Shown here piece by piece: positions 17,405 to 25,114 of a stretch of 64,000 nt of DNA (the first letter of the stretch is position 1; each line of letters starts with the position of its first letter). The notes beneath the pieces were generated by a model. The model searched no databases and was not told where the DNA came from. It saw only the letters and a program-made list of their open reading frames with translations. The stretch spans positions 2,565,436 through 2,629,435 of the forward strand of contig NC_021017.1 in NCBI RefSeq assembly GCF_000210075.1, read 5' to 3'. Position numbers and translations under genes: made by a program. Source of the stretch: Bacteroides xylanisolvens XB1A. GTDB taxonomy: Bacteria > Bacteroidota > Bacteroidia > Bacteroidales > Bacteroidaceae.

Positions 17405-18304
17405 CTATTTATATCTATTTATGGCAGCAAAAAGTCGTTTTCTAATTTCTTCACGCAGCCCTATTGGTTCCATAACTTCGATCTTTTCACCCATAGCAAG
17501 TAGCTGACTTGTTAGCTCTGGAGTTAAGCAAAGTTGGTATTCAAAGTCGCTGTACTCTTTGTGTTCTGTTTTTATCTCTTGTTGAGAGAAATGCAGTGGC
17601 AGAGAACGCATATACTCTACATGAACACCGAATACCCGAACAACTACTTTCTGTGGCTTCAATTTGCCATTGACAAATATGCCAACTGTATGAGCATAAT
17701 ATTCTTCTGCATCAAAATCATTGGGAAGTATAAATGAGTCATCTGTCAATTCCATTTCCAAAATACGATCAAGGGCAATATTCCTTATTCCCTCCTGCTC
17801 TTTGAGATAGCCGACTACATACCAACGCTGATGGTAAACCTTCATAGCGTATGGCTGCAAGTGAAATATTGACTGATGACCATTGAAAGGTTTATAATCA
17901 ATCTTCAATTCCTTTTTTCGTTGCATTGCATCTATGACTGTTTGGAGATATTCAGTTCCTTCAGGAATTTCCTCAAACAAAATTCGATCTTTCATGTTGC
18001 GCCCTGCTTCTATCATGTTAGACACAGTGAAGGAGTTAAGCAACCACTGACGAGTCTTGTCATTTTTCAGTTGACTAGAAGAAGAAATATAATACTCATA
18101 GCTGGATGTATCACATTCGACCTCTACACCAAAAAGTTCTGCAATAGCTTCTCTATGCATGTGGAATGTACGTAATGCAAGCGGTCTACCATCACCGAGA
18201 CAACTATCTTTCCATCGACAGCTTATCTCCTCAAAAGTTAATCTGCGATGCTGAAGCAGCGTGTTGAGCAACCAGATATAGCGGTTGAAGGTTTTACTTA
18301 TCAT
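17405..18304 (-). CDS. WYL-domain transcriptional regulator
   Basis: Protein of 299 residues: an N-terminal winged helix (about 1-70) with a characteristic DNA-contact helix (RRLTFEEISCRWKDS, ALRTFHMHREAI), then a WYL domain. The WYL core is visible as KKELKIDYKPFNG, then LQPYAMKVYHQRWYVVGYLKE, followed by a WCX-type C-terminal domain (KPQKVVVRVFGVHVEYMRSL). WYL domains bind ligands, often nucleic acid fragments or cyclic nucleotides, and many such regulators sit in front of defence operons (CapW, BrxR types). It is the first gene of the minus-strand cassette, and a palindrome in its promoter suggests autoregulation. Confidence 0.9.
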   Translation of the reverse strand: MISKTFNRYIWLLNTLLQHRRLTFEEISCRWKDSCLGDGRPLALRTFHMHREAIAELFGVEVECDTSSYEYYISSSSQLKNDKTRQWLLNSFTVSNMIEAGRNMKDRILFEEIPEGTEYLQTVIDAMQRKKELKIDYKPFNGHQSIFHLQPYAMKVYHQRWYVVGYLKEQEGIRNIALDRILEMELTDDSFILPNDFDAEEYYAHTVGIFVNGKLKPQKVVVRVFGVHVEYMRSLPLHFSQQEIKTEHKEYSDFEYQLCLTPELTSQLLAMGEKIEVMEPIGLREEIRKRLFAAINRYK

Positions 18305-18456
18305 TTTCTAAACTTCCGTGATTTTCAAAATATTATTACTATTTTCTATTATTCAATTGCTTAAACCCTTTTTGTATATCTCATCTAATTGTTTTTCCTA
18401 CTTTAGATATCTTGATAGCATGTTTTATAGGGTAGAATTCATAATCTTATTTAGTA

Positions 18457-18464
18457 CAAAGTTA
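18457..18464 (-). promoter_or_regulatory. -7 element of the WYL cassette
   Basis: The minus strand reads TAACTTTG (consensus TAnnTTTG), about 150 bases upstream of the WYL start. The palindrome at 18473-18493 overlaps where the -33 element would be. Confidence 0.5.
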
Positions 18465-18472
18465 ACTTTTTT

Positions 18473-18550
18473 GTATGCAAAAATACTGCATACCACCTAA
18501 ATATATTAATTTATAGCAATTTTTTTTATGTGTGCAATGTTTCTGCATAC
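18473..18550. promoter_or_regulatory. Candidate WYL operator: GTATGCA/TGCATAC palindrome plus third half-site
   Basis: A perfect inverted repeat GTATGCA (18473-18479), 7-base spacer, TGCATAC (18487-18493) lies between the WYL promoter and the divergent gene. A third TGCATAC copy (18544-18550) falls just upstream of a TATTTTTG -7 element (18559-18566) of the divergent gene. This would let one repressor shut both sides. The binding protein is inferred. Confidence 0.5.
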
Positions 18551-18593
18551 TTCACCATTATTTTTGCACACTCATTTTAACATTCTATTCGTC

Positions 18594-19094
18594 ATGGCAT
18601 ACAAAAAAAATCCAAAGAAAAAAGATGCTCTCAGTATAAAGAGAGCTGTAGAATCTCTGTGTTTCCAAATTGATTGGGGTTTAAAACTACTTGGCGCAGA
18701 GAAAGGAGATCTATTTCATCAATTAGCAAAAGTAGAGGTTGATTTCATCTCAGAACTCAACCTCACCCAAGATATTCTTGCTATCAAGAGCCTCGTGGAT
18801 GGAGTGAAACAAAATTTACAGATAGAGCCCACACCCGAAAGTGGAGACTTCACCCATAGTGTCGTTGCTCTCGCTCTTGGCATTGCCTCAATTAGCCACC
18901 TTAACAACATAAGTTTACCAGAATCATGGCGAGAGCAAATAGAGAAAAAACTACTTACAATCTACTATCCGGAAAAGCAGCGTAACAAAGTCGTAGATTG
19001 GGCAAAAGCGAACGGTTACAGCACCTCCAGCTACCTTGGCCGTCCAATCGTGAAATTCAAGCAATTGTACTTAATTATAGAAAGAACAAAATAA
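18594..19094 (+). CDS. Unknown cytoplasmic protein, divergent to the WYL cassette
   Basis: Protein of 166 residues from the ATG at 18594. An ATG 66 bases earlier is rejected because it adds a hydrophobic stretch overlapping the -7 element. The N-terminus is basic (MAYKKNPKKKDAL), followed by mostly helical sequence with no motif I recognise. A C-terminal stretch (YYPEKQRNKVVDWAKANGYS) could be a nucleic-acid-binding or partner-binding helix. It is the only gene on this strand between the regulator and the repeat element at 19245. It shares the putative operator with the WYL regulator, so it is probably part of the same system. Function unknown. Confidence 0.75.
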   Translation: MAYKKNPKKKDALSIKRAVESLCFQIDWGLKLLGAEKGDLFHQLAKVEVDFISELNLTQDILAIKSLVDGVKQNLQIEPTPESGDFTHSVVALALGIASISHLNNISLPESWREQIEKKLLTIYYPEKQRNKVVDWAKANGYSTSSYLGRPIVKFKQLYLIIERTK

Positions 19095-19244
19095 GTCCGT
19101 TTTTTTTGCTCTGATCATCGCATTTTTTACAAAATACGCTCATTCCATATTAAACATTCCATTCTACTACCGATAAATATCCATTCAGTTACAACAAATA
19201 AGAATTTCCATGATCGTCTTTACAGAATTTATATGCAAAAGAAA

Positions 19245-19346
19245 GGGGCTGTCTAACAAATCCCTAAAATTAGAAATCACCCCTGTTAGAGTTCAAACTC
19301 TGACAAGGGTGAAATCGTTAAAAAAAGACTTGTTAGACAGTCCCTA
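19245..19346. repeat. About 100-bp whole-length imperfect palindrome, MITE- or IS-end-like
   Basis: The element starts GGGGCTGTCTAACAA and ends TTGTTAGACAGTCCC. The two halves stay partly complementary all the way in (CACCCCTGTTAGAG with CTCTGACAAGGGTG) to an apex at about 19295 (GAGTTCAAACTC). It would fold into one long hairpin. No coding sequence is inside. The ends resemble IS termini, so it could be a non-autonomous miniature transposon, and it may also act as a terminator for the gene ending at 19094. Confidence 0.6.
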
Positions 19347-19389
19347 AAATTCTTTATTGAGTTACCTATACCCTAACTCTTATAAGAGT

Positions 19390-21174
19390 CTACGCAAAAA
19401 TATCACTCCGTAAAATATAACCTATTACATCTCCTTTATGTACATTGGCACCTTGCTGTGCACATATCTCCACAACCCTTCCGGTAAATCCGGTCAGAAT
19501 CTTTTCATATTCTCCCCACGGGGTAGAAAGATAACAAAAAACTTCGTCATGCTGATATTTACGTCCGATGAATGGAGCAATGGATGGTCCCTCTACGGAA
19601 ACTTCCCAAAGTACCTGCCCGTTATCAGGAGCAATGACCGGGTCTGCCTTGGCGCGCTTCAATTTCTTAATTTCCTCTTCCGAATATCCGTTCTTTGCCA
19701 TTGCCGCATCTTTAGCATGTTGTAACTCTTCCTCAAAACGCTTTTTGGCAACCCCGGACTTATAATCACGGTACTGACGATCGTGCATGGCCAGTTCGAA
19801 AAGCTCCTCGTCATCCTCTCCATATTCCCAGCCATTTTCATCCATTTCCTTTCGATATTCATCCAAAGCATCCGGATAATTCAACTGCGGGTCGGTATCG
19901 ACAAATTCATATCCTTTAGATTTCGCCAACTCTATAATCTCCGGAGCGAGCTTACCCGGAAGACGTCCACTTTTACCCAAAATCATATCCCAAGTGTGGT
20001 TATCTATCATTGTCCAGCGATCTTCTCCTTTTACCTGCTGCATAAGATTCATTAATGCAACATTCTTCACATACTGGCTGAAAGGAGTCACCAAAGGAGG
20101 ATAACCCAGCTTAGGCCATACATATTCCACTTCATCAAAAAGCATCACAAGCAAATCATCCAGACTAAGTTCCAGCTCATTCTTACTCCTTAATATCATA
20201 TTGATACCGGAATGTACTCCTTTCAAGTCTGCCATCATGGAACCCATCATACCACCCGGCAAACCACACTTCAGTAGAAGTGAAGACATGTATTTATTGG
20301 TAGGATCCATAAAATAACCCAGAAAATCATCAATGAATTCTTGCGTCATGGCACGAGCTTTCATATATGCTTTCATATTTATGTCGGGAACCTGGAAACC
20401 TAAATCTTTCAACATAGCCTGCACAGAGATTACGTCCGGATGCACTTTGCCCCAAGACATCGGTTCCATAGCTACATCAATGATGTCCGCACCATTTTCG
20501 CAAACCTCAAGAATAGAAGCCATAGACAATCCTGGTCCGCTATGACCATGATATTGAATCAATATATCCGGATGTTTCTCCTTGATAGTCCTGACCAATT
20601 CTCCTAACATACCTGGACGACCGATACCCGCCATATCCTTCAAGCATATTTCAGGTGCACCGGCCTCAATCAGTTGATCGGCAATTCGGGCATAATACTC
20701 AACAGTGTGTACGGGAGAATAGGTGATACAAAGAGTTGCCTGCGGAATCATACCTGCTTCCAAAGCATATTTAATAGAAGGAATGATATTCCTCGTTTCG
20801 TTCAGTCCACAAAAGATGCGTGTGATGTCCACTCCTTGCGCATGCTTGACTTTATACATCAATTTACGTACGTCTGCCGGAACCGGATACATGCGCAACG
20901 CATTCAATCCGCGATCGAGCATATGCGTTTGAATACCCGCTTCTTTAAAAGGTGCGGTAAAAGCACGGACAGCCTTATTAGGATTTTCGCCGTACAACAG
21001 ATTCACTTGCTCAAAAGCACCGCCATTCGTTTCAACTCTGGCAAAACAGCCCATCTCAATAATCAAAGGAGCGATACGGACAAGCTGATCAACCCGAGGT
21101 TGATATTTACCGGAAGATTGCCACATGTCCCGATAAACAAGACTGAATTTAATTTCCTTTTTCATCATAGCCAA
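19390..21174 (-). CDS. Carboxyltransferase subunit (pyruvate carboxylase B / oxaloacetate decarboxylase alpha type), no biotin motif
   Basis: Protein of 594 residues. The first 300 are a DRE-TIM barrel of the HMGL-like family: VYRDMWQSSGKY, then VETNGGAFEQV, LCITYSPVHTVEYY, CLKDMAGIGRPG, and the metal-binding YHGHSGPG. A PYC/OADA helical domain follows (PGGMMGSMMADLKG, LVTPFSQYVKNVALMN). The last 80 residues have the barrel-sandwich outline of a biotinyl domain (GRVVEICAQQGANVHKGDVIGYIL), but the expected A/V-M-K-M hairpin is missing, replaced by STPWGEYEKIL. If so it cannot carry biotin itself and would need a partner. It probably acts in pyruvate/oxaloacetate carboxyl transfer. No partner subunit lies nearby. 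Confidence 0.8.
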   Translation of the reverse strand: MAMMKKEIKFSLVYRDMWQSSGKYQPRVDQLVRIAPLIIEMGCFARVETNGGAFEQVNLLYGENPNKAVRAFTAPFKEAGIQTHMLDRGLNALRMYPVPADVRKLMYKVKHAQGVDITRIFCGLNETRNIIPSIKYALEAGMIPQATLCITYSPVHTVEYYARIADQLIEAGAPEICLKDMAGIGRPGMLGELVRTIKEKHPDILIQYHGHSGPGLSMASILEVCENGADIIDVAMEPMSWGKVHPDVISVQAMLKDLGFQVPDINMKAYMKARAMTQEFIDDFLGYFMDPTNKYMSSLLLKCGLPGGMMGSMMADLKGVHSGINMILRSKNELELSLDDLLVMLFDEVEYVWPKLGYPPLVTPFSQYVKNVALMNLMQQVKGEDRWTMIDNHTWDMILGKSGRLPGKLAPEIIELAKSKGYEFVDTDPQLNYPDALDEYRKEMDENGWEYGEDDEELFELAMHDRQYRDYKSGVAKKRFEEELQHAKDAAMAKNGYSEEEIKKLKRAKADPVIAPDNGQVLWEVSVEGPSIAPFIGRKYQHDEVFCYLSTPWGEYEKILTGFTGRVVEICAQQGANVHKGDVIGYILRSDIFA

Positions 21175-21211
21175 TAATAAGTGATTTTTTCTTCGGTTAA
21201 CTTCACATATA

Positions 21212-21245
21212 CAAATATAAAGGTTTAAACTGACATATAGTCAAA
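21212..21245 (-). promoter_or_regulatory. Promoter of the carboxyltransferase gene
   Basis: On the minus strand TTTG (21245-21242), a 22-base spacer and TATATTTG (21219-21212). The spacer is slightly longer than usual. The leader would be about 30 bases. Confidence 0.5.
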
Positions 21246-21730
21246 CAATCACCTTAAAAAATAGATATAAAGAGATGTTTAATATCATAATGCAAGAAAA
21301 CCACCTCTATATAGATCCATTCACTATAAATAACAAATCAAATTGTTTTATGTTCGTACATATATCATTCCTTTAAGATTGCCAAATACTTCATCACCTT
21401 CATTCATTGACGTTTAACGGCTTCTGAAGCTATACCAGAAAGTTTATTTATACCAAAGTTTGTACAAAAGCAAATCGCTTCTCAAAATCATCAGTAGGTA
21501 TAAACAAACCAAGATAACCATCAGGCATAATCCACTTGTCAAGGGCTTTATTATACTCAAAATTACTATTACAATAATTAATATAAGATGCAATATTGAC
21601 TGAATCATTAAAATAAAGATTTCATCATTTTTTATTGTTATTACTCTAGTAAATAATGGTATTAGTGAGAACCTAAAATCGTAAATTGTAAAGCGCAAAT
21701 ACACAGCGATATACAGGTTCACATTTTCCT

Positions 21731-21802
21731 TTAAAAGGAACACCTCGTTGGTTTTAAAGGAACGATGCCTTGGTTTTAAACCAACGGGGTGTTCCTTTTA
21801 AA
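21731..21802. repeat. Long imperfect hairpin with arms of about 25 bp
   Basis: The left arm AAAGGAACACCTCGTTGG (from 21734) and the right arm CCAACGGGGTGTTCCTTT (from 21781) pair with a single G-U, and TTTAAA-type sequence flanks both. TTGGTTTTAAA occurs twice within it as a direct repeat (21749 and 21770). It has no run of T on either side and is far from gene ends, so it is a repeat or structured element and not a simple terminator. Confidence 0.6.
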
Positions 21803-21996
21803 CCAACAAAGCACTTATTTTAAGTCTCATTTCACGAGCCCTTCGAATGACTATGAAAACATATTCAAGAAGGCTTGCATTTCTCTCCATTATTTACCAT
21901 AAATGTGCCATATTTTATCCACTAGAAGTACGTCGTGTCCGATAACAGTGAAAATCAGTGAAAGAATTTAAAAGAGAAACAAATACAACAGAATTA

Positions 21997-22028
21997 TTTG
22001 GAAAGAATCAGTTGAACGCTTACATTTG
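21997..22028 (+). promoter_or_regulatory. Strong Bacteroides promoter with no gene behind it
   Basis: TTTG (21997-22000), a 20-base spacer and TACATTTG (22021-22028) match the consensus. No reading frame follows on this strand; a terminator comes about 45 bases later. Confidence 0.65.
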
Positions 22029-22034
22029 TCATGT

Positions 22035-22101
22035 GATTTTTTTCATAGTATTAGATTTAAGGTTAACAAAGGTTGGAGCAAGGCGTTGCTCCTTTTTTTA
22101 T
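22035..22101 (+). ncRNA. Putative small RNA of about 65 nt
   Basis: The transcript would start about 7 bases after the TACATTTG box and end at an excellent intrinsic terminator: stem GGAGCAA/TTGCTCC (22075-22081 with 22086-22092), loop GGCG, then seven T. The single-stranded body contains the near-repeat AAGGTTAACAAAGGTTGG, a possible seed. No start codon with a plausible frame lies inside. It faces the 3' end of dprA, so it could also affect that message by antisense overlap if read-through occurs. Known paralogous small-RNA families exist in Bacteroides; membership would need a search. Confidence 0.55.
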
Positions 22102-22129
22102 GTCTATATGTGAGATTAGTTCATGTGAG

Positions 22130-23254
22130 TTAATTCAATAATTGGTACATTCCTCCTGCCAATACACGAATCACCCCTTTCATTTCCAGTTCAAACAGTA
22201 GGGCAGTCATCTTATTTACGGGAATATCTGCTTCTACCACAAGAGAATTGATTTGCAGATTTCCCAGTTTCTCCAAAATAGCAACTATCTTCTGCTCTTC
22301 TTCAGACAATTCGATAAAAAGACTACGTTGCACACTTACCTTTTCCGAAAGAGTCATCGGTATATTCCAGCCCATAGCCTGCACAAAATCTTCGGCAGAT
22401 AATAACAGGGATGCTTTATTATCCCTAATCAACCGATTGCATCCTTTTGAATATTCATCACTCATGCGACCGGGGAAAGCGAAACAATCGCGATGATAAC
22501 CTTCAGCAAGTTCGGCCGTAATCAATGAACCTCCCTTTTCTGCCGACTCAATGACGATGGTAGCATCACACATACCGGCAACAATACGGTTTCGACTGAT
22601 AAAATTATGGCGATCGGGATTCGTTCCGGACAGAAATTCGGTCAGTAATCCCCCTTTTTCAAGCATGTCAACAGCTGTTTTCCGATGGACATGAGGATAA
22701 ATACGATCCAGCCCATGAGCTAAAACACCTACTGTAGGTAATTCATTAGCCAAAGCTTCACGATGCGCATGAATATCGATTCCATAAGCAAGGCCGCTAA
22801 CTACAAGCACATCAGGACAAAGCGCCTTCAGATCCCGCAGAAAAGAGGCGCAGATTTGTGTCCCATAATCAGTAGCATTACGGGTTCCTACCATATTCAG
22901 GATATGAAGGGAATTTAGATCAGCATTTCCTTTAAAGAAAAGAACGACAGGAGCATCTTCACATTCCCGCAAACGGGAAGGATAAGCCTCATCATGAAAG
23001 GACAGACAGGAGATCCGATTCTTCCGGATAAATTCATATTCTTGTTCGGCGCGGAGCACAGCTTGCGGACAATCCAATGCCTCTATCACCCGTTGACTTA
23101 CTTCTGGAATACGTTCCGGTATTTCTTTGCGCAGACGGAAGACATCAACGGCATTACCCATTCCATCTATCAAATGTTTTGCTCCTATGTGCCCGATACC
23201 GGGCACCATTGTCAGAGCAATACTATAAATTTGTTCTTCTTCGGAGCTGTTCAT
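22130..23254 (-). CDS. dprA: DNA-processing protein DprA (Smf)
   Basis: Protein of 374 residues. An N-terminal helix-hairpin-helix/SAM-like part (LTMVPGIGHIGAKHLIDGMG) precedes the Rossmann-like DprA core: MVGTRNATDYG, VVSGLAYGIDIHAHREAL, TVGVLAHGLDRIYPHVHR, GGLLTEF, NFISRNRIVAGMCDATIVIESAEKGGSLITA, and FAFPGRMSDEYSKGCNRLI. A C-terminal winged-helix domain follows. DprA loads RecA onto incoming single-stranded DNA in transformation. Its function in non-competent Bacteroides is unsettled. The start overlaps the stop of the thioesterase gene (ATGA). Length is normal. Confidence 0.95.
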   Translation of the reverse strand: MNSSEEEQIYSIALTMVPGIGHIGAKHLIDGMGNAVDVFRLRKEIPERIPEVSQRVIEALDCPQAVLRAEQEYEFIRKNRISCLSFHDEAYPSRLRECEDAPVVLFFKGNADLNSLHILNMVGTRNATDYGTQICASFLRDLKALCPDVLVVSGLAYGIDIHAHREALANELPTVGVLAHGLDRIYPHVHRKTAVDMLEKGGLLTEFLSGTNPDRHNFISRNRIVAGMCDATIVIESAEKGGSLITAELAEGYHRDCFAFPGRMSDEYSKGCNRLIRDNKASLLLSAEDFVQAMGWNIPMTLSEKVSVQRSLFIELSEEEQKIVAILEKLGNLQINSLVVEADIPVNKMTALLFELEMKGVIRVLAGGMYQLLN

Positions 23255-23652
23255 TTCAGGTAGGGCGCAAAGACATTATCGAACAATTCGCTGTCACTTA
23301 AACGTCCGTTTACCACACATACCGTCTCAACAGTGGATTTCACTACTACTTTATTATCATTCTTACGGAAGATATCCTGATAAAACACATATTTGATACC
23401 TTCCTTTTTCATATATAGTTTCGAGACAAACTCATCTCCGCTTTTCAATGGAGTCTTGAATGCCATACTAATGCGTGCCACTACCGGATCGACTCCCTGC
23501 TCATGAAGTGCAGCAAAACTGACACCCACCGAAGTCAGAAACTCGTGACGGGTATGTTCCAGATAGTGCTGATAATTGGCATTATTGACAATACCTTGAA
23601 GGTCACATTCGTAATCGCGAACCTTCATTTCCAATTCATAGATATAGTTCAT
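23251..23652 (-). CDS. Acyl-CoA thioesterase, hot-dog fold (4HBT family)
   Basis: Protein of 133 residues with the 4-hydroxybenzoyl-CoA thioesterase pattern: VRDYECDLQGIVNNANYQHYLEHTR holds the catalytic Asp/Gly-x-V-x-N-x-x-Y motif, followed by MAFKTPLKSGDEF and a final strand. These enzymes hydrolyse short or aromatic acyl-CoA; YbgC-like members act near the Tol-Pal system. The native acyl substrate is not predictable. It is translationally coupled to dprA, a pairing without an obvious functional link. Confidence 0.9.
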   Translation of the reverse strand: MNYIYELEMKVRDYECDLQGIVNNANYQHYLEHTRHEFLTSVGVSFAALHEQGVDPVVARISMAFKTPLKSGDEFVSKLYMKKEGIKYVFYQDIFRKNDNKVVVKSTVETVCVVNGRLSDSELFDNVFAPYLK

Positions 23653-23656
23653 TTAA

Positions 23657-23680
23657 ATTGAGAATTGAGAATTGAGAATT
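23657..23680. repeat. Short tandem repeat ATTGAGA
   Basis: About 3.4 copies of the 7-base unit ATTGAGA lie in the gap between the thioesterase gene and the U32 gene. It is outside coding sequence, so copy changes would only alter the spacing. Confidence 0.7.
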
Positions 23681-23699
23681 AAAAGTTGAGAAATAACAG

Positions 23700-24989
23700 T
23701 TAGCCTCTTTTTTGCTCAATATCGAGTCCTTTGAACTTCTTCAATTCTTCGGTCGATACCAGTTTATACAGCTTGTCACTAGGACGTATCTTATCCGATT
23801 TCATGGAGAAATGCTGTCCCTTTTTCACTGTTTGCACAGATTCCAAGTCAACACGGGCTTCTTCCAAAGTCATAAATAGGGCACCGGTAGTCGGCCCTGT
23901 AATGAGAAGCTTATCGCCTACACTTACTTCAGCAGCTTCTACCAAGAATTCGGAAACTCCGATATTGGAGAAGTATTTGATACCTTTACCTACATAAATC
24001 TTACGTTCCGTAGCTGCCGAACCATAATTCCTGGTCCATTCGCCCAAACGCTGTCCCAAGTAATATCCATCCCAGAAGCCACGGTTGAATACGGTTTTCA
24101 GGCGTTCATCCCAAGCCGCAATCTTTTCATCGGTGAATGTTCCATCCAAATAAGCCTTGATAGCTTCTTTGTAACATTCAACCACCGTACGTACATATTC
24201 AGGACCACGGGCACGGCCTTCAATCTTGAATACACGTACACCGGCATCCAACATTTTATTCATAAAATGGATGGTCTTCAAGTCTTTGGGAGACATGATA
24301 TATTCGTTATCAATATCCAGTTCCACATCCGTTTCCTTATCACGAACCGTGTAAGAACGACGACATACCTGCATACAAGCACCGCGATTGGCCGAATGAT
24401 TCATCTCATGTAAAGAGAGATAGCATTTACCCGATACTGCCATACAAAGCGCGCCGTGGCAGAACATTTCGATACGAAGTTGTTCGCCGCTCGGACCACA
24501 AATATGTTCTTCCTGTATCTGACGATAAATCTCGGCCACCTGTTCCAGATTCAACTCACGGGCCAATACTACCACATCTGCAAATTGCGCGTAGAATTTC
24601 AAAGCCTCCGCATTGGAGATATTCAACTGGGTGGAAAGATGCACCTCCTGCCCTATCTGACGGGCATAATTCATCACTGCCACATCAGCTGCAATTACCG
24701 CAGAAATTCCTGCTTCCTTGGCCGCATCGACAATGGTATGCATCAGAGGGATATCTTTATCATAGATAATCGTGTTGACCGTCAGATAACTCTTCATCCC
24801 GTGTTCATCACACGTACGGGCTATTTCCCGCAAATCATCAATCGTGAATGTATTAGCCGAACGGGCACGCATATTCAGGTTTTCTATACCGAAATAGATA
24901 GAATCGGCACCTGCCTGAATGGCCGCAGCAAGAGATTCGCGCGAACCCACAGGAGCCATTACTTCAAAATCTTTCAAACTAAGACTCAT
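23700..24989 (-). CDS. U32 family protein, probable tRNA 5-hydroxyuridine synthesis protein TrhP
   Basis: Protein of 429 residues. It opens with MAPVGSRESLAAAIQAGADSIYFG, the peptidase U32 signature, and carries HLSTQLNISN, IEMFCHGALCMAVSGKCYLS and the cysteine-rich block GACMQVCRRSY. The C-terminal domain is a beta-barrel. By family knowledge the Cys residues hold an iron-sulfur cluster, and TrhP works in 5-hydroxyuridine formation at tRNA position 34 using prephenate. The older name 'peptidase' is misleading. It shares its upstream region with dusB, another tRNA-modifying enzyme, on the opposite strand. Alternative: RlhA-type rRNA hydroxylase, which is usually longer. Confidence 0.85.
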   Translation of the reverse strand: MSLSLKDFEVMAPVGSRESLAAAIQAGADSIYFGIENLNMRARSANTFTIDDLREIARTCDEHGMKSYLTVNTIIYDKDIPLMHTIVDAAKEAGISAVIAADVAVMNYARQIGQEVHLSTQLNISNAEALKFYAQFADVVVLARELNLEQVAEIYRQIQEEHICGPSGEQLRIEMFCHGALCMAVSGKCYLSLHEMNHSANRGACMQVCRRSYTVRDKETDVELDIDNEYIMSPKDLKTIHFMNKMLDAGVRVFKIEGRARGPEYVRTVVECYKEAIKAYLDGTFTDEKIAAWDERLKTVFNRGFWDGYYLGQRLGEWTRNYGSAATERKIYVGKGIKYFSNIGVSEFLVEAAEVSVGDKLLITGPTTGALFMTLEEARVDLESVQTVKKGQHFSMKSDKIRPSDKLYKLVSTEELKKFKGLDIEQKRG

Positions 24990-25033
24990 AGAATATATTA
25001 CTTATTTGTATCAGTTAAGCAAATGAATGCGTA

Positions 25034-25041
25034 CAAAGGTA
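25034..25041 (-). promoter_or_regulatory. -7 element for the U32 gene
   Basis: The minus strand reads TACCTTTG, matching TAnnTTTG, about 45 bases before the start codon at 24989. It lies only 12 bases from the divergent dusB element. Confidence 0.55.
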
Positions 25042-25053
25042 GGCTTTTTTCCG

Positions 25054-25061
25054 TATTTTTG
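25054..25061 (+). promoter_or_regulatory. -7 element for dusB
   Basis: TATTTTTG matches TAnnTTTG, about 54 bases before the dusB ATG. The -33 position would fall inside the opposing -7 box, so the two promoters probably interfere. Confidence 0.5.
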
Positions 25062-25114
25062 CAGCGAAAACAAGAAGTTACTTCAATCATAAACAGTAAA
25101 TAGCAGACTCATAT

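Larger units (their letters stand above)
21175..22129. other. Long intergenic region with hairpin and small-RNA gene
   Basis: About 955 bp, the longest gene-free stretch of the window. It contains a promoter for the carboxyltransferase gene, a long hairpin (21731-21802) and a probable small RNA at its right end. A 99-codon minus-strand frame (21444-21743) encodes two hydrophobic stretches, but its N-terminus is made from the arm of the hairpin. I do not trust it as a gene. Confidence 0.6.

Noticed and set aside
21444..21743. 99-codon minus-strand frame with two hydrophobic stretches
   Set aside because: Its start lies inside the arm of the long hairpin, no ribosome-binding site or promoter is visible, and the sequence shows no family features.
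24456..25103. Plus-strand frame opposite the U32 gene
   Set aside because: Antisense shadow: the U32 protein on the other strand has all its conserved cysteine motifs.
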